13,609 nt of DNA from Alphaproteobacteria bacterium (GCA_011525265.1 WTHV01000007.1:1-13609), one strand, 5' to 3'; shown: positions 1 to 6,646, numbered from the stretch's first letter. Program-made: numbers and translations. Notes: a model not told the origin generated them from the sequence alone.

Positions 1-1
1 G

Positions 2-49
2 GTTGGGGCAGGTCTTGCGGTTTTCAGCTCTTATTTACTGATACCCTAG
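2..49 (+). CDS. 3' end of an upstream gene (partial, probable membrane protein)
   Basis: An open frame runs from the window edge to a TAG at 47-49 and gives a hydrophobic tail reading GAGLAVFSSYLLIP. Small residues followed by aliphatic and aromatic ones look like a last membrane helix, and EamA-type transporters often end this way. Only 15 residues are visible, so the family cannot be assigned. The stop lies 18 bases before the next start, which would suit an operon. Confidence 0.4.
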   Translation, partial: VGAGLAVFSSYLLIP

Positions 50-67
50 CAAGGATAAGGGTATATT

Positions 68-1000
68 ATGGCCAGCCCATTAGAGTCTAAAGCTTTGCTA
101 TATCGCTGTGTTAATATTGGCCTATTATTACTGATTGCGTTTTTATGGGCCTCTGCTTTTGGGGCAATGAAAGTAGCTGTGCCAGAGACTGGCCCTATGA
201 CCCTTGCGGCAGTGCGCTCGTCTATTGCGGCTGTGATTTTGCTGTCATTATTGCGCCTTAAAGGGCCGATTGCCTGGCATCTTATGATAACGCAGTTTCC
301 AAAGTTTTTGATTATTGGCGGGGTTGGCACAGCTTTGCCATTTATGATGATACCGTGGGCTGAATTATATGTTGAATCATCCCTTGCTGGATTGTTGATC
401 TCGATTGGCCCTCTTGCAACCCTTGCAGGGGCGTGGGCATTTGGCATTGAAACCAATATTCCCAAAAGACGCCTGATTGGTCTTCTTCTTGGTCTGTGCG
501 GTGTGATATTTATTCTTCAAGAGGGCTTTGTCTCATTGGGAAGCACACATTTGATTGCGCAAATTGTGATTGTTATCTCCTCTTTATGTTATGTGTGCGG
601 TAATTTGATGGTGCGCTATGTCTCATTCATTCCGCCTTTGACCATTTCGGCGCTTGCTATGAGCTTCGCATCATGCCTTTTATGGCCAATCGCCTTTATT
701 TTTGAGCAACCAGCACCGACGGCATGGTCGCCTATTGCATGGCAGATGATCTTATGGCTTGGGATAATGCCAACCGCTTTAGCCTTTTCTGTTCGCTATT
801 ATCTGATTGGACGTGCAGGGCCAAGTTTCACATCCTATGTGGGGTATCTTATCCCTGCTATTGCTGTCATCATCGGTGCTGTTTGGCTTGGTGAGGCAAT
901 CACACATGATAAGATAGCAGCTCTTACATTTATCCTTTTTGGCCTTCTATTGGCACAAAAGCCGTCCACTTTAACAGCGCCCTCCCAGTTAAAAGGCTAA
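68..1000 (+). CDS. EamA-family (DMT superfamily) exporter, copy 1
   Basis: A 310-residue inner-membrane protein of the drug/metabolite transporter superfamily, normally an exporter of amino acids or other small metabolites; the substrate cannot be read from sequence. About ten membrane helices are visible, roughly at residues 16-38, 44-62, 80-102, 104-126, 135-150, 162-185, 191-213, 225-248, 257-278 and 283-298. This forms the usual two 5-helix EamA repeats and the usual length of about 300. Signature-like pieces are LWASAFGAMKVAV near residue 26, and the second-repeat block around SYVGYLIPAIAVIIGAVWLGE (256-276). An AAGG at 57-60 sits seven bases before the ATG and supports this start. A second, divergent EamA gene lies at 2787-3725. 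Confidence 0.93.
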   Translation: MASPLESKALLYRCVNIGLLLLIAFLWASAFGAMKVAVPETGPMTLAAVRSSIAAVILLSLLRLKGPIAWHLMITQFPKFLIIGGVGTALPFMMIPWAELYVESSLAGLLISIGPLATLAGAWAFGIETNIPKRRLIGLLLGLCGVIFILQEGFVSLGSTHLIAQIVIVISSLCYVCGNLMVRYVSFIPPLTISALAMSFASCLLWPIAFIFEQPAPTAWSPIAWQMILWLGIMPTALAFSVRYYLIGRAGPSFTSYVGYLIPAIAVIIGAVWLGEAITHDKIAALTFILFGLLLAQKPSTLTAPSQLKG

Positions 1001-1085
1001 AAGGCGAAATCTTTTCTAGTCAAATCTGTATTCTTTGACTTATGGTTATTCAGGTGATTTTTGACAAATAGGTGGAAATAGAGGA

Positions 1086-1406
1086 ATGGCAAAGATAGCA
1101 AAGGGCGCAGGCGTCGCCGTCTTATTTTTTGCGATGCTTGGTGGATGTGTTGAGCGTAGCGTGACAACTATGGTCGATGAAGCACCTGTGGCTGATAATG
1201 ATACTGTGCCGGTGAGTGAAGAGGCATCACTGACATTCCGTTGGGCGCTAACGGATGCAACGCTGATTTCACCGCCTATTGAAATTCAACAAGAAGCCAT
1301 CGCCACCTGCCGTGCGCTTGGCAATGATACGGGCTATATGATTTCAATTGGCATTGATGGTAATGAAGCTGTCGCCCTATTTGGTTGCCGTGGTGCTGAT
1401 CAATAA
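1086..1406 (+). CDS. Small predicted lipoprotein of unknown function
   Basis: A 106-residue protein with a lipoprotein signal: a Lys-containing N-terminus, a hydrophobic stretch (residues 8-18) and the lipobox LGGC with Cys21 as the lipidation site. Residue 22 is Val, so the default expectation is the outer membrane. The mature part is acidic, with a linker (22-48) and then a short domain beginning SLTFRWAL. Cys75 and Cys101 could form a disulfide. I do not recognise a family. AGGTGG at 1071-1076 is the plausible ribosome site; the GAGG touching the ATG is too close. The haloacid dehalogenase gene starts 26 bases after the stop, so co-transcription is likely but a shared role is not shown. 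Confidence 0.8.
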   Translation: MAKIAKGAGVAVLFFAMLGGCVERSVTTMVDEAPVADNDTVPVSEEASLTFRWALTDATLISPPIEIQQEAIATCRALGNDTGYMISIGIDGNEAVALFGCRGADQ

Positions 1407-1432
1407 ATCATCGAATTATCAAAAGGGCGGCT

Positions 1433-2137
1433 ATGAGACCAAAATTAGCACTGTTTGATGCTTATGGTACCTTGCTTGATGTAGGCTCTGCGACAGCAAG
1501 ACTTGTTCAGTCTGGCACCTTTCCTGCTTTGCATGAAAAAGGCCAAATCGTGAGTGAGCTGTGGCGTACAAAACAGCTCCAATATACATGGCTTCGCTCG
1601 ATGATGGGTGCTTATGTTCCCTTTTGGCAATGCACTTGTGATGCGCTTGATTTTGCGCTCGCACAAACAGGGCTTGATGGGGATGATGCGCTGAGGTCAG
1701 CGCTCTTATCTCTTTATCGGGTGATCTCATCTTATGATGATGGAGCGCGTATCTTAACAGCGCTCACCGCCTATCAGATACCGCGCGCTATCTTATCAAA
1801 TGGCAATCAAGATATGTTGGATGAGGCAATTTCTGCCGCTGGCCTTGACGCGCATTTAGACGCGGTTTTGTCGGTTGAGGATGTTGGCATTTATAAGCCT
1901 AGCCCAGAGGTGTATCAGCTTGCTTGTACGCGCTTTGATGTGAAGGCAGAAGAGGTGTTGTTTTTCTCGTCAAACGGCTGGGATATCGCTGGTGCGGCAC
2001 ATTTTGGCTATCAGACGATTTGGGTCAATCGGCAGGATCAAACAGCTGAGGTTTTGGCAAAAGGACCTGATCATATTGTGGCTAATCTTGATGAGGCATG
2101 GGACATTGCTGAGAGGTTGTTAGCCAATAGCGCCTAA
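1433..2137 (+). CDS. Haloacid dehalogenase type II (L-2-haloacid dehalogenase family)
   Basis: A 234-residue cytoplasmic HAD-superfamily hydrolase. The family hydrolyses L-2-haloalkanoic acids to D-2-hydroxy acids through an aspartyl ester. The visible set is Asp9 nucleophile in FDAYGTLLD, Thr13, Arg45 in WRTKQLQYTWLRSMMG, Ser122-Asn123, Lys155 and Tyr161 in YKPSPEVY, and Ser179, Asn181 and Asp184 in SSNGWD. From memory these correspond one for one to the catalytic residues of Pseudomonas L-DEX YL (Asp10, Thr14, Arg41, Ser118, Lys151, Tyr157, Ser175, Asn177, Asp180). That argues for a true dehalogenase rather than a generic HAD phosphatase. Length matches the family (about 220-240). AGGG at 1424-1427 lies five bases before the ATG. 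The physiological substrate is unknown. Confidence 0.93.
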   Translation: MRPKLALFDAYGTLLDVGSATARLVQSGTFPALHEKGQIVSELWRTKQLQYTWLRSMMGAYVPFWQCTCDALDFALAQTGLDGDDALRSALLSLYRVISSYDDGARILTALTAYQIPRAILSNGNQDMLDEAISAAGLDAHLDAVLSVEDVGIYKPSPEVYQLACTRFDVKAEEVLFFSSNGWDIAGAAHFGYQTIWVNRQDQTAEVLAKGPDHIVANLDEAWDIAERLLANSA

Positions 2138-2170
2138 TCCATTGTGCTAATATTGCTCGTATCTATAGGT

Positions 2171-2677
2171 ATGAGACAGCAAACCACCTTTTTTACACGC
2201 GCATTTGCATTGTTGCTATTGGGCCTTGGGCTGATGATAATGTCCAGCCAATATGTGCGCGCAGATGATCCAGCAAGTCCGATTATTCAGCCCTCACCTG
2301 CGCTTTTGCCAGAAGATGTTGTTGAGATACAGCTTCTTGGGCTGAAATTGACAAAGGGTGATTCTAGCTCAGTTGAAATGCAACAAGTATGGGCATTTGC
2401 GCACCCCACAAATAAAGCAATGACTGGCCCTCTGCCACGTTTTGCACGCCTATTTGATCTGCCATCTTATCGCCCCTTATTAGGGCACAAATCGCACCAA
2501 ATCCTGCGCCTAGCACAATCAGAAAAAATGGTGCAAATGCAGGTACAAATCACTGGCCAAGATGGGCAATCCTATATCTATCTTTGGATTGTGGGCAAAG
2601 CAGATACCGGGGCTGAGGCAGGTAGCTGGATGACCCTCTCTGTATCCGCGCCTGCAGGTGGTGGCACCCAATCATAA
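2171..2677 (+). CDS. Secreted DUF4864-like protein
   Basis: A 168-residue exported protein. I chose the ATG at 2171 over an in-frame GTG at 2144 because it gives a clean signal peptide: MRQQTTFFTR, a hydrophobic core LLLLGLGLMIM, and a VRA cleavage site at about residue 32. The mature part has the order I recall for DUF4864: a helix with VVEIQLLGLK, then WAFAHPTNKAMTGPLPRFAR and LPSYRPLLGH, and a C-terminal strand region with QVQITGQDGQSYIYLWIV. The GPLPRF/YRPLLGH block resembles plant as well as bacterial members. Molecular function of the family is unknown to me. The ribosome site before 2171 is weak. The gene follows the dehalogenase by about 33 bases. Confidence 0.78.
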   Translation: MRQQTTFFTRAFALLLLGLGLMIMSSQYVRADDPASPIIQPSPALLPEDVVEIQLLGLKLTKGDSSSVEMQQVWAFAHPTNKAMTGPLPRFARLFDLPSYRPLLGHKSHQILRLAQSEKMVQMQVQITGQDGQSYIYLWIVGKADTGAEAGSWMTLSVSAPAGGGTQS

Positions 2678-2682
2678 AATAT

Positions 2683-2717
2683 GCCGCCCTAAAATTGGCA
2701 CGCCAATGGCGATTTTC
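2683..2717 (+). terminator. Possible stem-loop after the DUF4864-like gene
   Basis: A dyad ATTGGC-AC-GCCAAT (2694-2707) is flanked by CGCC (2685-2688) and GGCG (2708-2711), so a longer, bulged stem can form, followed by ATTTTCC. The inner two-base loop is too tight to close fully and the T-run is short, so this is only a candidate terminator separating the DUF4864-like gene from the next EamA gene. Confidence 0.35.
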
Positions 2718-2786
2718 CTTGTCACTTCTGGAAATCATAGTTACGAGAAATAAGCGGCGAATAAGCGCTGTTTAGGAGTAGGGACC

Positions 2787-3725
2787 ATGATCGCAAGGTT
2801 GCAACAATCACTCTCACCTGAGTTGTTCGGTGGTCTGATGATTTTAAGTTCAATGGCTATATTAGGCTTATCTGATAATATTTTTTATTATCTTGAGCCT
2901 TATATGGGTCTTGGCCAGTTTCATGCATTGCGGTCTTCTGTGTGTCTTTTGTGTCTTGTGCCATTTGCTTATGTGACAGGCGCAAAGCTTCTTCCTTATA
3001 ATTGGAAGCCAGTTATGGCGCGCACAATTTTATTATCTGCGGCCATGTTTTTATATTTTGGCTCTTTGCCTATTATGTCAGTGGCAGAGGCAGCGGCGGG
3101 GCTGTTTACCTCGCCGATTTTCGTGCTGATTTTTACCAATGTCATTTATAAAGAACGTATTGGCATCAGGCGTATTCTCGCTGTGGCAATTGGCACGATT
3201 GGGGTCTTATGTGTCCTGCGCCCTGACCAATCAGGTTTTAACATATTACAGACCATGCCAATTGCGGCAGGGGCGCTTTATGCCTTGGCGTCTATCACGA
3301 CAAGACGCTGGTGTGCAGATGAGCCGCCTTTATCTTTGGTTGCGAATTTCTTCCTCGTGCTTGGGCTTACAGGGGCGTTCGCTACGACAATCTTAGAGTT
3401 TCGCCCAGTCAGTGACGGCTTGTTCGAGATGGCGCCATTCTTCTTTAGAGGCTGGATGGCCATTGATAGCGTGACAATTGGGTGGGGAATTGTTCAAGGC
3501 TTTATGACACTGATTGCGATTGCGCTATTAACACGTGGCTATCAGGTGGCAGAGACAAGTTATATGGCGGTGTTTGAATATAGCTTGCTGATTTTTGCCG
3601 CGCTTTGGACCTTTGTCTTATTTGGTAAAGCACTTGCACTCACCTCCATTATTGGCTTTGTGCTAATTGCTGGCTCTGGTGTTATTGTCTCGCGCGCTTT
3701 GCCGTCAAAACAAGATAATGGCTAG
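2787..3725 (+). CDS. EamA-family (DMT superfamily) exporter, copy 2
   Basis: A 312-residue inner-membrane protein with about ten helices in two EamA repeats. Recognisable pieces are the early SDNIFYYLEPYMGLGQFHALRSSV (30-52), SLPIMSVAEAAAGLFTSPIFV (93-113) closing the first repeat, and VAETSYMAVFEYSLLIFAALW (254-274) in the second. It resembles the alphaproteobacterial EamA group often annotated as RhaT/YdcZ-like or riboflavin/amino-acid transporters; the substrate is not determinable. AGGAG at 2774-2778 sits eight bases before the ATG and fixes the start. It is only distantly similar to copy 1 in this window, so it is not a recent duplicate. Its stop codon shares CTAG with the converging DUF2805 gene. 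Confidence 0.92.
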   Translation: MIARLQQSLSPELFGGLMILSSMAILGLSDNIFYYLEPYMGLGQFHALRSSVCLLCLVPFAYVTGAKLLPYNWKPVMARTILLSAAMFLYFGSLPIMSVAEAAAGLFTSPIFVLIFTNVIYKERIGIRRILAVAIGTIGVLCVLRPDQSGFNILQTMPIAAGALYALASITTRRWCADEPPLSLVANFFLVLGLTGAFATTILEFRPVSDGLFEMAPFFFRGWMAIDSVTIGWGIVQGFMTLIAIALLTRGYQVAETSYMAVFEYSLLIFAALWTFVLFGKALALTSIIGFVLIAGSGVIVSRALPSKQDNG

Positions 3726-3976
3726 TCAATTTCAGCGTCTGATATCTGCCATTTCTTAAGGCGTGCATGATGTTTTGTTTTGCGCCCAGAAACACGTTTG
3801 CGCCACATACGAAATGATGAGGGCTTCATATGGCCGCGCATTGTGGCGATGACGTCTTTCTCGCTAAGACCTGTTTGCCGCATAATATCATCAAAGCTGA
3901 CTTCATCGCGCCATGCCAATTCAATAACATGATGAATATCAGCACTATAATCTTGTTTTGGTGCTTTATCACGCAT
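3722..3976 (-). CDS. TIGR03643/DUF2805 family protein
   Basis: An 84-residue basic protein matching the TIGR03643 (DUF2805) pattern: an N-terminal VIELAWRDEVSFDDIMRQTGL, then SEKDVIATMRGHMKPSSF, and the family hallmark RMWRKRVSGRKTKH (56-69). Residues 28-46 could form a helix-turn-helix and the C-terminal part is strongly basic, so nucleic-acid binding is possible but unproven; I know of no assigned function. AGGGG (minus strand, 3986-3982) lies five bases before the ATG, within the last codons of the upstream gene. The gap to that gene is two bases, so the two are very likely one transcript. The stop overlaps the stop of the converging EamA gene in the palindrome CTAG. Confidence 0.9.
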   Translation of the reverse strand: MRDKAPKQDYSADIHHVIELAWRDEVSFDDIMRQTGLSEKDVIATMRGHMKPSSFRMWRKRVSGRKTKHHARLKKWQISDAEID

Positions 3977-3978
3977 GA

Positions 3979-4401
3979 TTACCCCTGCAAGTCAGGCGTA
4001 CAAAAGCCTAATGTGGTTGTAATAATTTCTGCATCGCCTCCCGGTGTCTCTCCTCTAATAAAGCCGTAGCTTTGATCAAAGGTAAAACGACCTGAGGTCA
4101 GGTTGAGAGAGAAATGATAATAGCCTGTCGTACAGCCCAATATTTCAAAGAATTTTGTCTGACACTCATAGGTCATGCCATCAATTGTGGCTGTGGTAAG
4201 ATTATCTTTAAGTGAAACAGTGTAGTTTTTTGTGTCTTGTCCAATGGGTGTCCATTGCCTGTTGACAGCCTTTATGCCTGTGGTCAGGCCGCCTTCACAA
4301 AAATAGCTACCATCACCAAGCTCTTGTGCCATGATAGGGGTGCTGAGAAGTGTGAGTAGCGCTGTGGTAAGAATGATGCGGTTCAAAGGACAGGCTCCCA
4401 T
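3979..4401 (-). CDS. Small secreted four-cysteine protein, unknown function
   Basis: A 140-residue protein from the ATG used here. A signal peptide runs to PIMA|QELG and the mature part is about 115 residues with four cysteines (35, 80, 90 and 134 in this numbering), enough for two disulfides in the periplasm. The fold looks beta-rich (YTVSLKDNLTTATIDGMTYEC, YYHFSLNLTSGRFTF). I recognise no family. Start choice is open: an in-frame GTG at 4458 extends the N-terminus without improving the signal peptide, while a TTG at 4386 has GGGAG eight bases upstream and would give a neat MNRIILTTALLTLLS signal. The ATG at 4401 lacks a ribosome site, so the TTG may be the real start. It is coupled to the DUF2805 gene downstream. 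Confidence 0.8.
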   Translation of the reverse strand: MGACPLNRIILTTALLTLLSTPIMAQELGDGSYFCEGGLTTGIKAVNRQWTPIGQDTKNYTVSLKDNLTTATIDGMTYECQTKFFEILGCTTGYYHFSLNLTSGRFTFDQSYGFIRGETPGGDAEIITTTLGFCTPDLQG

Positions 4402-4527
4402 TTTTGCGAAAGTGGTTATGGGATATAAGGTAGGGCAAATGACGCTTTCATCAAGCACCTTATGAAATCCGATTGCCCCTATTTATAGTAAAAGCCTTTA
4501 TATAACAGGATACGGGACCCTATTATC
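4402..4527. promoter_or_regulatory. Divergent intergenic region with probable back-to-back promoters
   Basis: This gap separates the minus-strand secreted protein/DUF2805 pair from the plus-strand ATP10-like gene and must hold promoters for both. A weak plus-strand candidate is TTGCCC (4473-4478), an 18-base spacer and TTTATA (4497-4502). I find no clear operator or terminator here. Confidence 0.4.
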
Positions 4528-5052
4528 ATGCGCAGTGATTTACCCTTTCAAACAATAATCAAAACAGCTATTCGCCTTACATTTGTGATGCTGTTCTTTG
4601 GCGCCTCGCCGCTCTATGCCCAATCTATCCCAAAGATGGAGGGTGAAATGCTCGATGAAACAGAGGTGGTTTTGCCGAAAGATTTTAACGGCCAGCCCGT
4701 GGTAATGGTTATGTTATTTGATCAAGATCAACAAGCACAGCTTGATGGCTGGGCAGATGCCATAGGTGATTTGCCTGATGGTATAGCCATGATCGAAGTC
4801 GCCCTTATTGGCAAAGTAAATGGTATGGTAAAATATTTCATCAAAGGCGGTATGCGCGATAATATCGAAGATGATAAAGCACGCATGGCACGCATGATGC
4901 CTTATTTTGGGGATGCAGAAAAAGTCAAAAAGCGGATGAAAATCACAGACCTTTCGCAAGTGCGCGCTTTCTTGCTGAGCCCATCTGGAAAGGTATTATG
5001 GCAAGCATCTGGTGATTATACTGGCCAGTTCGCAGATATGCCCCAACCATAA
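4528..5052 (+). CDS. Exported ATP10-like / thioredoxin-fold-like protein
   Basis: A 174-residue protein with a signal peptide (hydrophobic residues 18-27, cleavage near LYA|QS, Ala31). The mature part follows the order of the ATP10 family (PF05176) as I recall it: a short strand with DETEVVLPKDFNGQPVVMVM (43-62), a middle segment, then KYFIKGGMRDNIEDDKAR (102-119), and a C-terminal LSPSGKVLWQASGDYTG (150-166). There is no CXXC, so it is not a disulfide oxidoreductase. In mitochondria ATP10 is an assembly factor for the F0 part of ATP synthase; bacterial relatives are uncharacterised, and a periplasmic role here is inference. A GGGA about 12 bases upstream is a weak ribosome site. It is co-directional and 12 bases from the next gene. 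Confidence 0.78.
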   Translation: MRSDLPFQTIIKTAIRLTFVMLFFGASPLYAQSIPKMEGEMLDETEVVLPKDFNGQPVVMVMLFDQDQQAQLDGWADAIGDLPDGIAMIEVALIGKVNGMVKYFIKGGMRDNIEDDKARMARMMPYFGDAEKVKKRMKITDLSQVRAFLLSPSGKVLWQASGDYTGQFADMPQP

Positions 5053-5064
5053 GGTGGTATAAAT

Positions 5065-5394
5065 ATGATTATCTCTGTCACAGGATTGCGCTCAAAAGGC
5101 CTTTTATCCACCATCCGTTTTTGGTTTTTGGCAATACCAGCCTATCGTCAAGCAAAGGGCGCAAGGGGTAATTTAGCTGTTCAGATCAAAACCATAGATG
5201 GTGTCCGTCATACATTGACCGCATGGAAAGATCGTAAACATATGAAGCATTATGTGCTATCTGGCGCGCACCGCAAAGCGATGGGGCAATTCGCTAAAAT
5301 AGCGACAGGCTCTACCATATCATTTGAGGCAGATAGCGTGCCAACATGGCAAGAAGCGCGCATGCGTTGGGAAGATGAGGCGAAAGGCTATTGA
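5065..5394 (+). CDS. Dimeric alpha/beta-barrel (ABM/DUF3291-like) protein
   Basis: A 109-residue cytoplasmic protein. It has the layout of a ferredoxin-like alpha/beta-barrel monooxygenase-like domain: first strand MIISVTGLRS, helix TIRFWFLAIPAYRQAKGARG, strand LAVQIKTIDGVRHTLTAW, then DRKHMKHYVLSGAHRKAMG and a last strand TISFEADSVP. The pattern 'AW.DR..M..Y..SGAHR.AM' is shared with DUF3291 and spheroidene-monooxygenase-like proteins, but no heme or catalytic residue is obvious, so no reaction is claimed. AGGTGG at 5054-5059 is five bases before the ATG. It follows the ATP10-like gene by 12 bases and is probably in the same operon. Confidence 0.8.
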   Translation: MIISVTGLRSKGLLSTIRFWFLAIPAYRQAKGARGNLAVQIKTIDGVRHTLTAWKDRKHMKHYVLSGAHRKAMGQFAKIATGSTISFEADSVPTWQEARMRWEDEAKGY

Positions 5395-5404
5395 TAGGCC
5401 TTTC
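5382..5404 (+). terminator. Stem-loop over the stop codon of the ABM-like gene
   Basis: GAAAGGC (5382-5388) and GCCTTTC (5398-5404) are perfect 7-bp arms around a nine-base loop that contains the TGA stop (5392-5394). No T-run follows directly, so this may terminate inefficiently, protect the 3' end, or be chance. Confidence 0.4.
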
Positions 5405-5518
5405 TGCGTGAGAGCATAAATTAAGAAAAATTTTCTAATTTATACCAAAATTTTAACATTTTTCTATCTCTTAACGCATTCATCCCTCGCTTTTTTAAGA
5501 TAATTTTCTATATCACAA

Positions 5519-5546
5519 GAAATGTAATTTCGATTATCAATGATAA
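5519..5546. promoter_or_regulatory. Two adjacent dyads upstream of the ATP-grasp gene (candidate operator)
   Basis: GAAAT-GTA-ATTTC (5519-5531) is followed at once by TTATCA-A-TGATAA (5534-5546), ending 12 bases before the ATP-grasp start. The surrounding 5395-5558 stretch is very AT-rich and also holds an imperfect palindrome at 5418-5441. Their position suits a repressor site, but no regulator is assigned and AT-rich DNA forms such dyads easily. Confidence 0.35.
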
Positions 5547-5558
5547 AGGCAGTGCGAT

Positions 5559-6563
5559 ATGGCGATATCCTATAATGATGAATCAAGACAGCTTGGTACA
5601 AATCCTGCAATTTACGTCATCCATGAAAATGCTGATTGGACAGCCCCGCTTTATGCGGCCTTTGAAAAAGTAGGTCTTGCCTATCATGATTGGAATTTGG
5701 CTGAGGTTGAGCTTGATCTTTCGCAAGATGCGCCTGAGGGCATTTTTTATAATCGCATGAGCGCCTCATCTCATAGTAGAGGCCACCGCTATGCGCCTGA
5801 GATGACAGCTGGTGTTCTGGCCTGGCTCGAGGGGCAGGGGCGGATTGTGCTTAATGGCCGCTCGGCTTTGCATCTTGAGATTTCCAAAATGATTCAATAT
5901 GCGGCCTTGCGCAAACAAGGTTTAAATGTCCCAAAGACGATTGCCACAGCGCAAAAAGAGGATGTGATACAGGCATTCGCACATTTTGATGGCAAGCCGG
6001 TTATTACCAAACATAATCGTGCTGGCAAAGGGCTTGGGGTACAGCTGTTCCGGTCACAATCAGCCTTATCAGATTATGTAACAGGCGATGATTTCGCGCC
6101 GTCTGTTGATGGTGTCACCTTGGTTCAACGCTATATTGCCTCGCCTGATCAGATTATAACGCGTGTGGAATTCATTGGCAGAGAGCTTGTTTATGCGGTG
6201 CGAGTCGATACCTCAAACGGGTTTGAATTATGTCCAGCAGATGTTTGCGCGCTTGATGCTAGCACTTGTATGGCAGAGGCAGAGCCGCGATTTGCCTTTG
6301 AGATTGATACGGATTTTGCCACATCCGCGCTTGGTCAAGAGTTGGTTCCAAAAATGCAAGCGGTGATGGCAGATGAAAATCTGGATGTGGCGGCATTTGA
6401 ATTTGTCACAGACACAGATGGCACGGCCTATGTCTATGATATTAATACCAACACAAATTATAATTCAGACGCCGAAGCGCGCGCCGGTATTTTTGCGATG
6501 ACAAAACTTGCTGCTTATCTTGGGGATGAGCTAGCACTGTTACATCAGAAATCTGCTGCTTGA
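5559..6563 (+). CDS. Stand-alone RimK-like ATP-grasp ligase
   Basis: A 334-residue cytoplasmic protein of the ATP-grasp fold, which joins a carboxylate (through an acyl phosphate) to an amine or other nucleophile. The N-terminal third is a pre-ATP-grasp domain with FYNRMSASSHSRGHRYAPE (63-81) and LNGRSALHLEISKMIQYAALRKQGLNVPKT (98-127). The nucleotide-binding part is KPVITKHNRAGKGLGVQLF (146-164) and LVQRYIASPDQIITRVEFIG (188-207). The metal-binding site is in AAFEF (278-282) and DINTNTNYN (294-302). This is closest to RimK/glutathione-synthetase-like alpha-L-glutamate ligases; the substrate is unknown. The ribosome site is weak. It converges on two minus-strand oxygenases. Confidence 0.88.
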   Translation: MAISYNDESRQLGTNPAIYVIHENADWTAPLYAAFEKVGLAYHDWNLAEVELDLSQDAPEGIFYNRMSASSHSRGHRYAPEMTAGVLAWLEGQGRIVLNGRSALHLEISKMIQYAALRKQGLNVPKTIATAQKEDVIQAFAHFDGKPVITKHNRAGKGLGVQLFRSQSALSDYVTGDDFAPSVDGVTLVQRYIASPDQIITRVEFIGRELVYAVRVDTSNGFELCPADVCALDASTCMAEAEPRFAFEIDTDFATSALGQELVPKMQAVMADENLDVAAFEFVTDTDGTAYVYDINTNTNYNSDAEARAGIFAMTKLAAYLGDELALLHQKSAA

Positions 6564-6577
6564 TATTGTCCTAAGCA

Positions 6578-6617
6578 ATAGGCTTGCCATTCCTGCGCTG
6601 GCACGCAGAACGCCTAT
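6578..6617. terminator. Nested stem-loop between converging genes (possible bidirectional terminator)
   Basis: ATAGGC (6578-6583) pairs with GCCTAT (6612-6617), enclosing CTGCG (6593-6597) and CGCAG (6604-6608) with a six-base loop. It sits between the ATP-grasp stop (6563) and the oxygenase stop (6647), where a two-way terminator is expected. There is no clear T-run on either side, so function is uncertain. Confidence 0.35.
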
Positions 6618-6646
6618 CACGTTACAGGCATATAAGTCAGAGCAGC

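Noticed and set aside
46..465. Open frame on the minus strand inside the first EamA gene
   Set aside because: It is antisense to a clear membrane-protein gene, has low-complexity composition and no recognisable family.
1037..1068. TTGACT and TTGACA before the lipoprotein gene as -35 boxes
   Set aside because: The second is too close to the start codon and neither has a convincing -10 about 17 bases downstream.
1431..1730. Two minus-strand open frames opposite the haloacid dehalogenase
   Set aside because: The plus-strand gene carries the full catalytic set; the antisense frames have no recognisable domain or ribosome site.
68..3725. The two EamA genes as a tandem duplication
   Set aside because: The proteins share fold and length only; the sequences differ along their whole length.
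3830..4069. Plus-strand open frame across the DUF2805 gene and the four-cysteine gene
   Set aside because: It spans the join of two well-supported minus-strand genes and has no ribosome site or family signature.
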